In this document: positions 50,838 to 59,704 of the stretch, in pieces
Layout: each line of letters starts with the position of its first letter
Position numbering within the stretch: the first letter of the stretch is position 1
Assembly: GCF_018860975.1 (NCBI RefSeq)
Contig: NZ_JAHKQI010000008.1
Coordinates: 435,746-499,745 of the forward strand
DNA length: 64,000 nucleotides
Origin: Lentibacter algarum
GTDB lineage: Bacteria > Pseudomonadota > Alphaproteobacteria > Rhodobacterales > Rhodobacteraceae
Direction: 5' to 3'
Notes under the pieces: generated by a model
The model's database searches: none
What the model was told of the DNA's origin: nothing
What the model saw: the letters and a program-made list of their open reading frames with translations, nothing else
Position numbers and translations under genes: made by a program

Positions 50838-51617
50838 ATGAAAATAGGCCCAAACGAAATCTATCTCACAGACACTGGCGGAGACAAACCTGCGTTGCTG
50901 TTTGTTCATGGCATAATGATGGATCACTCGGTCTGGAGCCATCAGGTAGCAGAGTTTTCTGCAACGCATCGTGTGATCTGCGTTGATCTGCGCGGCTTTG
51001 GCGCATCAACGACCACAAGTCCGGAAATATCGTTCGAAGATCATCGAGACGATCTTTTGACGATTGTGGATGGTCTAAATTTACGGGATGTGACCCTTGT
51101 TGGTTGGTCTATGGGCGGCGCAATCGCTCAAGTCATGGCGGCAGAGAACGACGGCCGTATCAAACAGTTCGTATTGGTCGATACCACACCACAATTGGTT
51201 GCAAGCAATGAATTCCCGCATGCCCTTCCCGGAGAAGCAGCACAACAGCTTGGTGGGCTCTTGGTCGAGGACTTCGCTCAAGGCTGCGGTGCGTTTTGCG
51301 GAATGATCGCGCCTGAAGATGAAACAGTCGCTGCAAAGCTGACAGCTATTGCCGCAGCGACAGATGTGGGCGTGGCCATGTCGGCGTTTGGGTCATCTGG
51401 TGCGCGCAATCAACTGGCAGAATTGCCTCTTATCACCACCCCAACAACCGTCGTTTGCGGGCGCAACGATGCCATTTGCTTACCCGCAGCCAGTGAAGTG
51501 TTGGCAACCACGATACCGGGTTGCAGTAACGCTGTTCTTTGGATCGAAGACGCAGGTCATGCGCCATTTTTGACCAAACCTGCCGAGTTCAACGCAGTCC
51601 TCCGAGCGGTTTTGTAA
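50838..51617 (+). CDS. Alpha/beta hydrolase
   Basis: A 259-residue single-domain hydrolase. The nucleophile elbow is VGWSMGG with Ser near residue 92, the HG of the oxyanion region is in FVHGIMMDHSVW near residue 25, and the catalytic His is in EDAGHAPFLTKP near residue 243. An acid in CGRNDAIC near residue 215 completes the triad. GGAGG lies 9 bp before the ATG. It is paired with an AraC regulator and could act on an ester, lactone or similar substrate; none can be named. Confidence 0.88.
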   Translation: MKIGPNEIYLTDTGGDKPALLFVHGIMMDHSVWSHQVAEFSATHRVICVDLRGFGASTTTSPEISFEDHRDDLLTIVDGLNLRDVTLVGWSMGGAIAQVMAAENDGRIKQFVLVDTTPQLVASNEFPHALPGEAAQQLGGLLVEDFAQGCGAFCGMIAPEDETVAAKLTAIAAATDVGVAMSAFGSSGARNQLAELPLITTPTTVVCGRNDAICLPAASEVLATTIPGCSNAVLWIEDAGHAPFLTKPAEFNAVLRAVL

Positions 51618-51683
51618 GATATGTAGTCGCAAACTTCGTCATACTTTTACGTCAAGACCGGACATTAACCATCGGTAAGGGAG

Positions 51684-51709
51684 TGTCCGCTCTGTCCGCA
51701 GAGCGGACA
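51684..51709. repeat. Perfect 11-bp inverted repeat, hydrolase-miaA interval
   Basis: TGTCCGCTCTG at 51684-51694 pairs exactly with CAGAGCGGACA at 51699-51709 around TCCG. It is followed by TTCAATAATGG, not a T run, so it is a poor terminator on the plus strand. The GCGGACATT element also occurs as CCGGACATT at 51658. The rest of 51618-51883 holds no supported gene. Confidence 0.6.
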
Positions 51710-51883
51710 TTCAATAATGGTTGTCGCCCTGCTGGTTATGCCCGTTGGTTTGCAAGCAACAACTCTCCGCCATACAAGTTACGAACTGTGTTGTGGCCGC
51801 TCGCTGCGTTCCGGCGGCATCGTGCGGAAAAGGACATGCCTGCCCTCTTTTGCCTTCCTGCTGCATAGGCTATTGCCAAGTTC

Positions 51884-52768
51884 ATGTTGCAGATCACTAA
51901 GATACCCCCCCAGCAACCCGTGCTGATCGCCGGCCCGACAGCTTCGGGCAAGTCCGGCTTGGCGCTTGACTTGGCCGAGCGTGACGGCGGGCTGATCATC
52001 AATGCCGACGCCTTGCAGGTTTATGCCAACTGGCGGGTGCTGACTGCGCGCCCCTCCGAGGAAGAAGAAGCCCGCGCGCCGCATGCTTTATACGGGCATG
52101 TTGACGGTCAGCAGCCTTATTCCGTCGGCGAATGGCTGCGCGAAGTGAAGTCTCTGTTGGAGAAGTCTGCCTTACGTCCGATCATTATCGGTGGCACGGG
52201 GCTGTATTTCAGAGCGCTTACAGAAGGTCTGGCCGACATACCGCCAACCCCTGCCGAAGTGCGCGCCGAGGCCGATGCTCTTGCTGTGTCAGATACCGGT
52301 CTGGCCGAAATGCTAAGCGCGCTTGATGCCGCGACGCTGGCCAGGATCGACCAGCAAAACCCGATGCGTGTGCAGCGCGCCTTTGAGGTGTGGTGCGCCA
52401 CGGGACGTAGCCTCGCCGACTGGCACGCAAGCACACCTCCGCCGCTTTTGCCGCTCTCGCAGACAAGCGCATATGTGCTTAACGCCCCGCGCGGCTGGTT
52501 AACCCCGCGCATAGAATCACGCTTTGACATCATGCTCGAAAGCGGCGCATTGGAGGAAGCGAAACGCAATCTCGCAGCATGGTCACCGACGGCCCCCTCC
52601 TCAAAAGCCATCGGTGCTCCCGAGCTTATCGCCCACCTCAAAGGTGAGATCACTCTCAAGGAAGCGCGTGCCCGGGCTATCATCGCTTCGCGCCAGTATG
52701 CAAAGCGCCAACGCACCTGGTTCAAGGCGCGCATGAAGGGCTGGAACCAAGTGAATATGGATATTTAA
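51884..52768 (+). CDS. miaA: tRNA dimethylallyltransferase
   Basis: A 294-residue enzyme that adds dimethylallyl to A37 of tRNAs reading UNN codons. The P-loop is [16 protein letters not shown] near residue 16. INADALQVY near residue 38 and [20 protein letters not shown] near residue 105 are the substrate-binding blocks. [15 protein letters not shown] near the C-terminus is diagnostic. No strong ribosome binding site precedes the ATG. A run of eight T follows about 40 bp past the stop. Confidence 0.96.
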   Translation: MLQITKIPPQQPVLIAGPTASGKSGLALDLAERDGGLIINADALQVYANWRVLTARPSEEEEARAPHALYGHVDGQQPYSVGEWLREVKSLLEKSALRPIIIGGTGLYFRALTEGLADIPPTPAEVRAEADALAVSDTGLAEMLSALDAATLARIDQQNPMRVQRAFEVWCATGRSLADWHASTPPPLLPLSQTSAYVLNAPRGWLTPRIESRFDIMLESGALEEAKRNLAAWSPTAPSSKAIGAPELIAHLKGEITLKEARARAIIASRQYAKRQRTWFKARMKGWNQVNMDI

Positions 52769-52915
52769 CCGCCGCACCGCTTCCCCTCAAGGCCGCCAGT
52801 CAAGAAGTTTTTTTTGCGTCCAGCCATTGACGGATAGCGCCTAAATATGTCCGACTGCTTCCAATATGGGGAAAAGACCGGTTTAATCCGGCACGCCCCA
52901 CAACGGGAGTGAACA

Positions 52916-53044
52916 ATGTCGCAAGACTGCCACAGCGCAAAAACTGCGCTCAGCCAAACCTCTACTGTTCGCAGTTATCTTGCCGACACTCACCTGCCTT
53001 CAAACCACTCCGGCTCTCACCACCTGACCAACAGGGGCACCTAA
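52916..53044 (+). CDS. 42-residue ORF translationally coupled to the ABC permease
   Basis: A 43-codon frame begins MSQDCHSAKTALSQ and ends HHLTNRGT. GGGAG lies 6 bp before its ATG, a good ribosome binding site, and its TAA overlaps the permease ATG (TAATG). It has no hydrophobic segment and is rich in Ser, Thr and His. It may be a leader peptide that couples translation, or the remains of a deleted gene such as the missing substrate-binding protein. No family recognised. Confidence 0.4.
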   Translation: MSQDCHSAKTALSQTSTVRSYLADTHLPSNHSGSHHLTNRGT

Positions 53045-54129
53045 TGGGACTATTCATCTTACGACGCTTGGGGGTGATGCTGTTAACAGCTCTCTGCCTG
53101 ACATTCGTGGTCTTCTTTCTGACCAATCTCTACCCCAACCTCGAGAAACTTGCCAAAACACAAGGCAACTTCCGCATGAGCGACGAGCAGGTCGAAAGCT
53201 ACCTGACAAGCCGTGGATATCTCCAGCCCTTGCCACGCAAATACGCCGAGTGGCTCGGCATCGCGCCGGGCTATCTGTCGTCTGACACCGAGGGAAAGCC
53301 TGTCGGGCGCTGTATCCGCCCCGGTATTGAAGCCGACAAGGTGCCAACCCGCTGTGGTATCCTGCAAGGCGACTGGGGCTTCTCAACGGTTTTCAAAGAG
53401 CCCGTCTCGGTGATCATCGGCACAAGGCTGGCGCTCACCGCCAAACTGATGCTTTGGGTGATGCTGCTGATGGTGCCTTCCGCACTTATTGTCGGAGTGC
53501 TCGCGGGTATGCGTGAAGGCTCGCGCACTGATCGCACGCTTTCAACAGCCTCGATCGCCTCGACGGCGACACCCGAATATGTCTCCGGTGTTATCTTCAT
53601 CGCCCTGCTCGCCTCCTCGCGCTACGGTGTTTCGCCGATGCTCGCTGAAGCGGGCCTGATCGAGGGCAAAACGCTCTTTAAGGGCACGGCGACAACGGCA
53701 ATGGAAGCGGCCAACTTTCAGAACTTCTTCCTGCCGGTGCTAACCATCTCCCTCTACGGCATGGGCTATATTGCGCGGATGACACGCGCCTCTATGGCGG
53801 AGGTGATGACTGCGCAGTATATCCGCACCGCCCGCCTCAAGGGTGTGAGCTTTCGCAACATCGTGATGAAACACGCACTCAGAAACGCTCTGATCGCACC
53901 TTTCACCGTCATCATGCTGCAAATACCCTGGCTGCTCAACGGCGTCGTCATTGTCGAGACTTTGTTTAACTACAAGGGCTTTGGCTGGACGCTGGTGCAG
54001 GCCGCCGGCAACAACGATATCGAGCTGCTGCTTGGTGTCTCCGTCGTATCCGTCTTCGTGGTTTTGATCACCCAGCTGTTGTCTGACATCGGCTATGTGT
54101 TCCTGAACCCACGCATCAGAATTTCGTAA
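53044..54129 (+). CDS. Peptide-type ABC transporter permease (DppB-like)
   Basis: A 361-residue inner-membrane permease. An N-terminal helix (FILRRLGVMLLTALCLTFVVFFL) is followed by a periplasmic segment of about 110 residues and five more helices. The C-terminal EAA-type loop includes YIRTARLKGVSFRNIVMKHALRNALIAP. It pairs with the next permease in a dipeptide/oligopeptide/nickel family importer. The ATG at 53044 has AGGGG upstream. No substrate-binding protein gene lies upstream, where it is usually found. Confidence 0.92.
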   Translation: MGLFILRRLGVMLLTALCLTFVVFFLTNLYPNLEKLAKTQGNFRMSDEQVESYLTSRGYLQPLPRKYAEWLGIAPGYLSSDTEGKPVGRCIRPGIEADKVPTRCGILQGDWGFSTVFKEPVSVIIGTRLALTAKLMLWVMLLMVPSALIVGVLAGMREGSRTDRTLSTASIASTATPEYVSGVIFIALLASSRYGVSPMLAEAGLIEGKTLFKGTATTAMEAANFQNFFLPVLTISLYGMGYIARMTRASMAEVMTAQYIRTARLKGVSFRNIVMKHALRNALIAPFTVIMLQIPWLLNGVVIVETLFNYKGFGWTLVQAAGNNDIELLLGVSVVSVFVVLITQLLSDIGYVFLNPRIRIS

Positions 54130-54143
54130 GGGAGAACAGGATT

Positions 54144-55979
54144 ATGGAACCTCTTACATGGTTTGGTGCATTCACTTGGTTCGGAAGTTTCCTCGGCGTC
54201 GCTATCACTGTTGCGATCGTCTCGGGCCTCGCAGCGATGCTTCTATCGCTCACAAACTCATCCACCAAAGGCGCCTTCTCGCTGTTTAACGGCATCGCAG
54301 TTGTGCTGCTGCTCGTGGTCGGCTTCGGCTATGTCTACGGGATGATGTCTGGCGGTGGCGGCATTCAGATGTCCACCCTCGCCAGAATGCTTGGGGTGCT
54401 TGTCCTGCTGGGCCTCTTCGCAGCGATGCTCGGTTACTTCATGAACACCTTCTTTGATGACCCGGCAGCAACGATGGGTGCGCTGTTCAGCAAAGCCTTG
54501 CTGGCAATCGCCATCATCTGTGGTGTTTGGTTGCTTTGGACATTGCTCTTTGCCGGCTCGGGCCACCGCGCCTATGTTGACGGGCTCGCCCCCGACGCGA
54601 TGCCCGATGCGGAAACGCTCGCCGCTGAAAAGCGCATCGCGATCATGCAAGGCCGCGGTATCATCGCATCTATCTTCATGCGCTTCATGCCGGTGTGGAT
54701 ATCACTCACGGTGATCATCGTTGTATCGATGATCTATAAACGCAAACTCGGCCTCTACGGCAAGCTCTATGACAATGTCATCGGCATGGTCGGCTTTAGC
54801 CTCGTGATGTTCTGGGTGCTCACTGCCTTTTACACCGGTGTGTTTGACCTCATCTCAACCCACGGCCCGCTTGAGCAAGCCTCGGGAATGAAAAACAAAC
54901 TGCCCGGCACCCCCCTGCGCGGCGCCGAAAGCGGCGAGTATGCCTTCTATCTGCTCGGCGGTGACAACCTCGCGCGTGACGTCTTCTCGCGCATGGTTAA
55001 AGGCAGCGTCACGGTTATCATCATCGCACCACTGGCGACGCTGTTCGCCTTCATGGTTGGCATCACACTCGGCCTGCCAGCGGGTTACTTTTCGGGCCCG
55101 GCGCTCAATCGTGAGAGCATCGGCACCAAGATCGTCGGCGCACTCTTTGCGATCATTGCCTTGGCGATCCTGTTCACCAGCGGCATCAGCAATTTCCTGA
55201 TCGTGCTGGTGGTGCTCGCGGTCCTGTTTGCGCTGATGTTCAAAGGCTCGCTCGACACGGTGCTCAGCTTTCTGGCGAACCTCATTCTCGCCTTTCCGGT
55301 GATCCTGTTGTTCTATCTCTTGGTCACACCAGAGATCGTGCAAACCGGCTTGCCACAGTATATGGCGATCGTGTTGTTCTTCTTCCCGATTATCTTCGTT
55401 GCAGTCTTGATCAACTCACGGTTCAAAACCCAGCCAGCCAAGAACTCCAAGTATTTGATGCTGACGCTGATCCCGATGGCGATCATCTACGCGGTGACGA
55501 TCAACGCACCAGAGAGCAAAATCAACATCCTCGGCGCGCTGGATTTCTTTAATCCTGATCCCGGCGTTCTGGTTGTCTTCGTCTCGGTGGTGTTTGTGAA
55601 CTCGCCTACGGTTTTCCGTATCGTTCGCGGCCTCGCGCTTGATATCAACTCGCGAGACTACGTTGCCGCCGCTCAAACGCGCGGTGAAGGCCCGTGGTAT
55701 ATCATGCTCTGGGAGATACTGCCAAACGCCCGTGGGCCGCTGATCGTCGATTTCTGCCTGCGCATCGGCTACACCACGATCCTGCTCGGAACCCTCGGCT
55801 TCTTCGGCCTTGGCCTCTCGCCAGAGAGCCCTGACTGGGGTTCAACGATCAACGACGGGCGCAAGCTGTTGATGATCTACGCGCACCCAGCTCTGCCGCC
55901 TGCCTTCGCTCTGTTGTCGCTCGTTCTCGGCCTCAACCTGCTGGCTGATGGTCTGCGCGAAGAGAGCCTGAAAGATTAA
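54144..55979 (+). CDS. Peptide-type ABC transporter permease (DppC-like), long N-terminus
   Basis: A 611-residue permease, about twice the size of DppC. Residues 1-260 hold extra hydrophobic segments not found in DppC. The DppC-like core lies at about 275-605: LGGDNLARDVFSRMVKGS, an insert with further helices, then the EAA loop DYVAAAQTRGEGPWYIMLWEILPNARGPLIVDF. The C-terminal GFFGLGLSPESPDWGSTINDGR is typical of DppC-type permeases. It follows the first permease by 14 bp. Confidence 0.92.
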   Translation: MEPLTWFGAFTWFGSFLGVAITVAIVSGLAAMLLSLTNSSTKGAFSLFNGIAVVLLLVVGFGYVYGMMSGGGGIQMSTLARMLGVLVLLGLFAAMLGYFMNTFFDDPAATMGALFSKALLAIAIICGVWLLWTLLFAGSGHRAYVDGLAPDAMPDAETLAAEKRIAIMQGRGIIASIFMRFMPVWISLTVIIVVSMIYKRKLGLYGKLYDNVIGMVGFSLVMFWVLTAFYTGVFDLISTHGPLEQASGMKNKLPGTPLRGAESGEYAFYLLGGDNLARDVFSRMVKGSVTVIIIAPLATLFAFMVGITLGLPAGYFSGPALNRESIGTKIVGALFAIIALAILFTSGISNFLIVLVVLAVLFALMFKGSLDTVLSFLANLILAFPVILLFYLLVTPEIVQTGLPQYMAIVLFFFPIIFVAVLINSRFKTQPAKNSKYLMLTLIPMAIIYAVTINAPESKINILGALDFFNPDPGVLVVFVSVVFVNSPTVFRIVRGLALDINSRDYVAAAQTRGEGPWYIMLWEILPNARGPLIVDFCLRIGYTTILLGTLGFFGLGLSPESPDWGSTINDGRKLLMIYAHPALPPAFALLSLVLGLNLLADGLREESLKD

Positions 55980-56048
55980 CGCTACATTGCGCGGCTGGGG
56001 GTAAACCTGCCGCGCAGAGATGAACGAAACACTAAGGAGGCGCACAGG

Positions 56049-56162
56049 ATGGTTAACGCGATTAACAGCTCAAATCTGTCAGCACGCATTATGCACTGCG
56101 GTATGCACTGTGGTATGCACGCAAGTCACAGCGCCCTCCGCGTCTCGACGGGAGAAAGTTAA
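56049..56162 (+). CDS. 37-residue ORF with MHCG repeats, coupled to the ABC ATPase
   Basis: A 38-codon frame starts MVNAINSSNLSARIMHCG and ends LRVSTGES. AAGGAGG lies 8 bp before the ATG, the best ribosome binding site in this operon, and the TAA overlaps the ATPase ATG (TAATG). Residues 15-25 read MHCGMHCGMHA, a four-residue repeat produced by the 12-bp DNA repeat at 56089-56124. The His/Cys pattern could bind a metal. It may equally be a leader that couples translation. No family recognised. Confidence 0.4.
   Translation: MVNAINSSNLSARIMHCGMHCGMHASHSALRVSTGES
56089..56124. repeat. Three 12-bp repeats containing TATGCAC
   Basis: Units at 56089-56100, 56101-56112 and 56113-56124 each contain TATGCAC with an exact 12-bp period (the first two also share TATGCACTG). 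The same heptamer, also 12 bp apart, occurs in the gluQRS-hisI interval at 29185-29203. Confidence 0.7.
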
Positions 56163-58255
56163 TGTCGAAAATTCATGACTATACCGGGCCTATTTTGGAG
56201 ATCGACAAACTGTCTATTTCCTTCTTCACACGCCTCCGTGAAATCCCTGCGGTGATGGACTTCTCTGTGAAAGTTGCCCCCGGCGAAGCCGTTGGTTTGG
56301 TTGGTGAATCCGGCTGCGGTAAGAGCACCGTGGCGCTGGGCGTCATGCGTGATTTGGGCAAGAACGGACGCATTGTTGGCGGCAGTATCAAGTTCAAGGG
56401 CCGCGACATGGAGAAGATGACGCCTGACGAGCTCAGAGATGTGCGTGGCAATGAAATTGCTATGATATATCAAGAGCCTATGGCCTCTCTCAACCCCGCC
56501 ATGAAGATCGGCCGTCAGCTCATGGAAGTGCCGATGATCCATGAAGGCGTGTCCGAAACCGAGGCCTACAACCGCGCTCTTGAAGTCGTCACCGACGTGA
56601 AGCTGCCCGACCCGAAGAGGATGCTTTCGAGCTACCCTCACCAGCTCTCTGGTGGTCAACAACAGCGCATCGTTATCGCTATGGCCTTGATGTCAAAGCC
56701 TTCTTTGCTGATCCTCGATGAGCCAACCACAGCGCTTGATGTGACAGTTGAGGCGGCGGTTGTCGAGCTGGTCAAAGACCTTGGCAAGAAATACGGCACG
56801 TCGATGCTGTTCATCTCGCACAACCTCGGATTGGTTCTAGAAACCTGCGACAAGATCTGTGTGATGTATTCCGGCGAAGCGGTCGAGCGCGGCGAGATCG
56901 AAACCGTGTTCAACAACATGCAACACCCTTATACACAAGCCCTTTTCCGCTCTATCCCCCTGCCCGGCGCCGACAAAAACTCGCGCCCGCTTGTGGCCAT
57001 TCCGGGCAACTTTCCGCTGCCGCATGAGCGCCCGAAAGGCTGCAACTTCGGCCCTCGCTGCGACTATTACGAGGAAGGTTTGTGTGACGAAGGCTTCGTG
57101 CCGATGTTTCCTGCCGACAAAGCCGGAGACCACGAAACACGCTGTTTGAAGTTCAAAAGCATCGACTGGAATGCGCCGCTAGAAGTCGGAGAACAAAAGG
57201 AAAAAGGTGAGATCGGCGAAGTTGTTCTTAAGATGGAAAACCTTAAGAAATACTACGAAGTTGCTGCCAATGCTCTGTTCGGTGGCGGCGAGACACGGGT
57301 CGTTAAGGCAAATGAAACACTTTCGTTCGAAGCTCGGGAAAGTGAAACCCTCGCGATCGTAGGTGAGTCGGGCTGCGGCAAGTCAACATTTGCCAAGGTT
57401 TTGATGGGGTTGGAAACAGCCACCGACGGCAAGATAGAACTGGATGGGAAGAGTATCGAACACGTTGCGATCGAGGATCGTGACACAAAAACAGTCGCAG
57501 ATGTGCAAATGGTGTTTCAAAACCCGTTTGATACACTCAACCCTTCAATGACGGTGGGTCGGCAGATCATTCGCGCTTTGGAAATCTTCGGAATCGGTGA
57601 TTCTGACGAAGCTCGTCGTGAACGGATGCTCAACCTGCTTGATCTGGTCAAACTGCCGCGTGCATTCGCAGACCGCATGCCAAGGCAGCTTTCTGGCGGG
57701 CAAAAGCAACGCGTCGGCATCGCCCGTGCCTTCGCTGGCGACGCACGCATTGTTGTCGCCGACGAGCCTGTCTCGGCCCTTGATGTGTCTGTTCAGGCCG
57801 CTGTCACAGATTTGTTGATGGAAATTCAACGGGAGCACAAAACCACGCTCTTGTTCATCAGTCACGATCTGTCGATTGTCCGCTATCTGAGTGATCGGGT
57901 GATGGTGATGTATCTGGGCCATGTTGTTGAACTTGGCACCACCGATGACATCTTCTCACCGCCCTATCACCCTTATACAGAAGCTCTGTTGTCTGCGGTG
58001 CCAATCGCCGACACCAAGATCAAGAAGACACATATCGTGCTTGAGGGTGACATCCCTTCCGCGATGAACCCGCCCTCCGGATGTCCCTTCCAGACGCGTT
58101 GTCGCTGGAAAGAACAAGTGCCCGGCGAGCTGTGTGACCGTGAGGTGCCTCCGGTGAAAGACCTAGGCAATGGGCATCAGATCAAGTGTCACCTTGATGA
58201 CGCCACGCTCAAAAAGATGGAGCCGGTTATCAAACTTGCTGACGCGGCAGAGTGA
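56162..58255 (+). CDS. Dual ABC ATPase of a peptide-type transporter (DppD-DppF fusion)
   Basis: A 697-residue protein with two ATPase modules. Module 1 has Walker A GESGCGKST near residue 49, signature LSGGQQQR near residue 163 and Walker B LLILDEPTTALD. Module 2 has Walker A GESGCGKST near residue 404, signature LSGGQKQR near residue 511 and Walker B IVVADEPVSALD. Each ends in the oligopeptide-family cysteine region (CNFGPRCDYYEEGLCDE; CPFQTRCRW) that may hold an iron-sulfur cluster. It powers the two upstream permeases. A terminator follows. Confidence 0.95.
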   Translation: MSKIHDYTGPILEIDKLSISFFTRLREIPAVMDFSVKVAPGEAVGLVGESGCGKSTVALGVMRDLGKNGRIVGGSIKFKGRDMEKMTPDELRDVRGNEIAMIYQEPMASLNPAMKIGRQLMEVPMIHEGVSETEAYNRALEVVTDVKLPDPKRMLSSYPHQLSGGQQQRIVIAMALMSKPSLLILDEPTTALDVTVEAAVVELVKDLGKKYGTSMLFISHNLGLVLETCDKICVMYSGEAVERGEIETVFNNMQHPYTQALFRSIPLPGADKNSRPLVAIPGNFPLPHERPKGCNFGPRCDYYEEGLCDEGFVPMFPADKAGDHETRCLKFKSIDWNAPLEVGEQKEKGEIGEVVLKMENLKKYYEVAANALFGGGETRVVKANETLSFEARESETLAIVGESGCGKSTFAKVLMGLETATDGKIELDGKSIEHVAIEDRDTKTVADVQMVFQNPFDTLNPSMTVGRQIIRALEIFGIGDSDEARRERMLNLLDLVKLPRAFADRMPRQLSGGQKQRVGIARAFAGDARIVVADEPVSALDVSVQAAVTDLLMEIQREHKTTLLFISHDLSIVRYLSDRVMVMYLGHVVELGTTDDIFSPPYHPYTEALLSAVPIADTKIKKTHIVLEGDIPSAMNPPSGCPFQTRCRWKEQVPGELCDREVPPVKDLGNGHQIKCHLDDATLKKMEPVIKLADAAE

Positions 58256-58274
58256 AACAAGAGTAGAGCAGTCA

Positions 58275-58303
58275 GAAACCGGGCATGCGTCCGGTTTCTT
58301 TTT
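58275..58303 (+). terminator. Terminator of the ABC transporter operon
   Basis: An 8-bp perfect stem GAAACCGG/CCGGTTTC around GCATGCGT is followed by five T, 20 bp after the ATPase stop. Confidence 0.9.
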
Positions 58304-58312
58304 GGCTTGATA

Positions 58313-58326
58313 GTTACATATGTAAC
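58313..58326. promoter_or_regulatory. 14-bp palindrome GTTACATATGTAAC before the VOC gene
   Basis: A perfect palindrome lies between the ABC terminator and the VOC gene, 34 bp before its ATG. Size and symmetry suit an operator for a dimeric regulator (TetR, MarR or GntR type). No regulator gene is adjacent. Confidence 0.5.
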
Positions 58327-58359
58327 CATATTGTAAACACAGAAACCAAGGAGATTGTC

Positions 58360-58902
58360 ATGAAGATCGAAAAAATTCACCACGTCGCCTACCGATGCAA
58401 GGACGCAAAAGAAACCGTTGAATGGTATGGGAAAATCCTCAACATGGATTTCGTCCTCGCCATAGCAGAAGATCACGTGCCTTCAACTCACGAACCGGAC
58501 CCATACATGCACGTCTTTCTCGATGCCGGGAACGGCAACGTTCTGGCCTTTTTTGAACTGCCGACCAAACCGGAAATGGGCCGCGATCCGAATACACCGA
58601 TCTGGGTTCAACATATCGCGTTTCGCGTGAAAGACCGTGCCGAACTTATTGAATATAAAGAGCATCTTGAGAATGAAGGTGTTGAAGTTCTGGGCGTCAC
58701 AGATCACTCGATCTTCCACTCGATCTACTTCTTTGACCCCAATGGCCACCGTGTGGAACTCGCTTGTCCTGATCCCGAAGAAGATGCGATGCTGGCAAAG
58801 CTTAACGACGTTAAATGGGAAATGCTCGACGAATGGAGCCGTACCAAGAAGGCGCCGAAACACGCTGAGTGGATGCACAAGAAGGAACTTTCTGGCGCAT
58901 GA
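58360..58902 (+). CDS. VOC family (glyoxalase/extradiol dioxygenase fold) protein
   Basis: A 180-residue vicinal-oxygen-chelate protein. The two beta-alpha-beta-beta-beta modules start at IEKIHHVAYRCKDAKETVEWYGKIL and WVQHIAFRVKDRAELIEYKEHL. Metal ligands look intact: the His pair of IHHVAYR, Glu in AFFELP, His in QHIAFRV and Glu in NGHRVELAC. It could be a lyase, isomerase, epimerase or dioxygenase. The ATG at 58360 has AAGGAGA upstream; an earlier in-frame start at 58285 is inside the terminator. Single gene behind a palindromic operator candidate. Confidence 0.88.
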   Translation: MKIEKIHHVAYRCKDAKETVEWYGKILNMDFVLAIAEDHVPSTHEPDPYMHVFLDAGNGNVLAFFELPTKPEMGRDPNTPIWVQHIAFRVKDRAELIEYKEHLENEGVEVLGVTDHSIFHSIYFFDPNGHRVELACPDPEEDAMLAKLNDVKWEMLDEWSRTKKAPKHAEWMHKKELSGA

Positions 58903-58908
58903 CACAAC

Positions 58909-58933
58909 CTGGGGGAGCCATCAGCTTCCCCAG
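58909..58933. terminator. Hairpin between the VOC gene and the lytic transglycosylase gene
   Basis: CTGGGGGAG and CTTCCCCAG pair with one mismatch around a 7-nt loop, followed by ATAATTTTC on the plus strand. It covers the last codons of the convergent transglycosylase gene. A probable but weak terminator for the VOC gene. Confidence 0.4.
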
Positions 58934-59511
58934 ATAATTTTCACGTAATTGCGCGTCTCTTTATAGGGTGGCACTCCACCGTATTTCTTCACAGCACCCG
59001 GACCCGCGTTGTAAGCCGCAAGCGCTAGACGCCACGAACCAAACTCGCGGTATTGTTGCTTCAAATAGCGCGCGCCGCCTTCCAGGTTTTCGTAAGGATC
59101 ATGGGGGTTTACACGCAATTTCCGGGCCGTTCCGGGCATCAGTTGTGCAAGGCCAAGCGCTCCTGCATGTGACTTGGCTTTAACATTCCAGCCGCTTTCC
59201 TGCTGCACGAGACGCAGGAAAAGATCTTCGGGAACGCCATGCCTGCGAGCCGCGTCTTTGGCCATCGTAAGATACGGGCCGCGGTATCGACCACGGTAGC
59301 TTTTGCTCTCTGCTCCCCACTTCGTCGGGGTCACGACACGGGCCGGTTGCAGACGAACCGAAGACGAATACTGACTCTTGGCCCGAGTGTCCAAAATGCG
59401 GGTTTGTGTGCTGTAATGGGATTTTTTCTTGTCGGATTTGAACAAATCGGCTTCTGCCGACATCGGTAAAATCGTGGCAATCAAAATCGCGCTGAACTTT
59501 GCTTTACGCAT
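58921..59511 (-). CDS. Lytic transglycosylase, SLT domain
   Basis: A 196-residue secreted murein lyase. The signal peptide is at residues 1-21 ([21 protein letters not shown]). The SLT domain spans about 90-196: catalytic Glu in [30 protein letters not shown], then [28 protein letters not shown]. It cleaves glycan strands, giving 1,6-anhydromuramyl products. The ATG at 59511 gives a proper signal peptide; a longer frame to 59619 adds another hydrophobic stretch and lacks a ribosome binding site. Confidence 0.9.
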   Translation of the reverse strand: MRKAKFSAILIATILPMSAEADLFKSDKKKSHYSTQTRILDTRAKSQYSSSVRLQPARVVTPTKWGAESKSYRGRYRGPYLTMAKDAARRHGVPEDLFLRLVQQESGWNVKAKSHAGALGLAQLMPGTARKLRVNPHDPYENLEGGARYLKQQYREFGSWRLALAAYNAGPGAVKKYGGVPPYKETRNYVKIIWGS

Positions 59512-59704
59512 ACTGCTCTTTCCGTTCCCCCAAACGATAGTTGAAGGCAATGTAAGCATCAGAGCAGAAATTGCCAGCCATTCCACGCTATGGGCGAAAA
59601 ATTGCATGTTATTGCTCATCTAGTTCAAGTTTTCATCTTCCATTAAACTCTTTAGGGTGATGTAAGAAGGCTCACATTCGCATAGATTCTGAAAGAGGCG
59701 CATC

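Noticed and set aside
52807-52815. Run of eight T after miaA as a terminator
   Set aside because: Only a 4-bp stem can be drawn in front of it, too weak to call a terminator.
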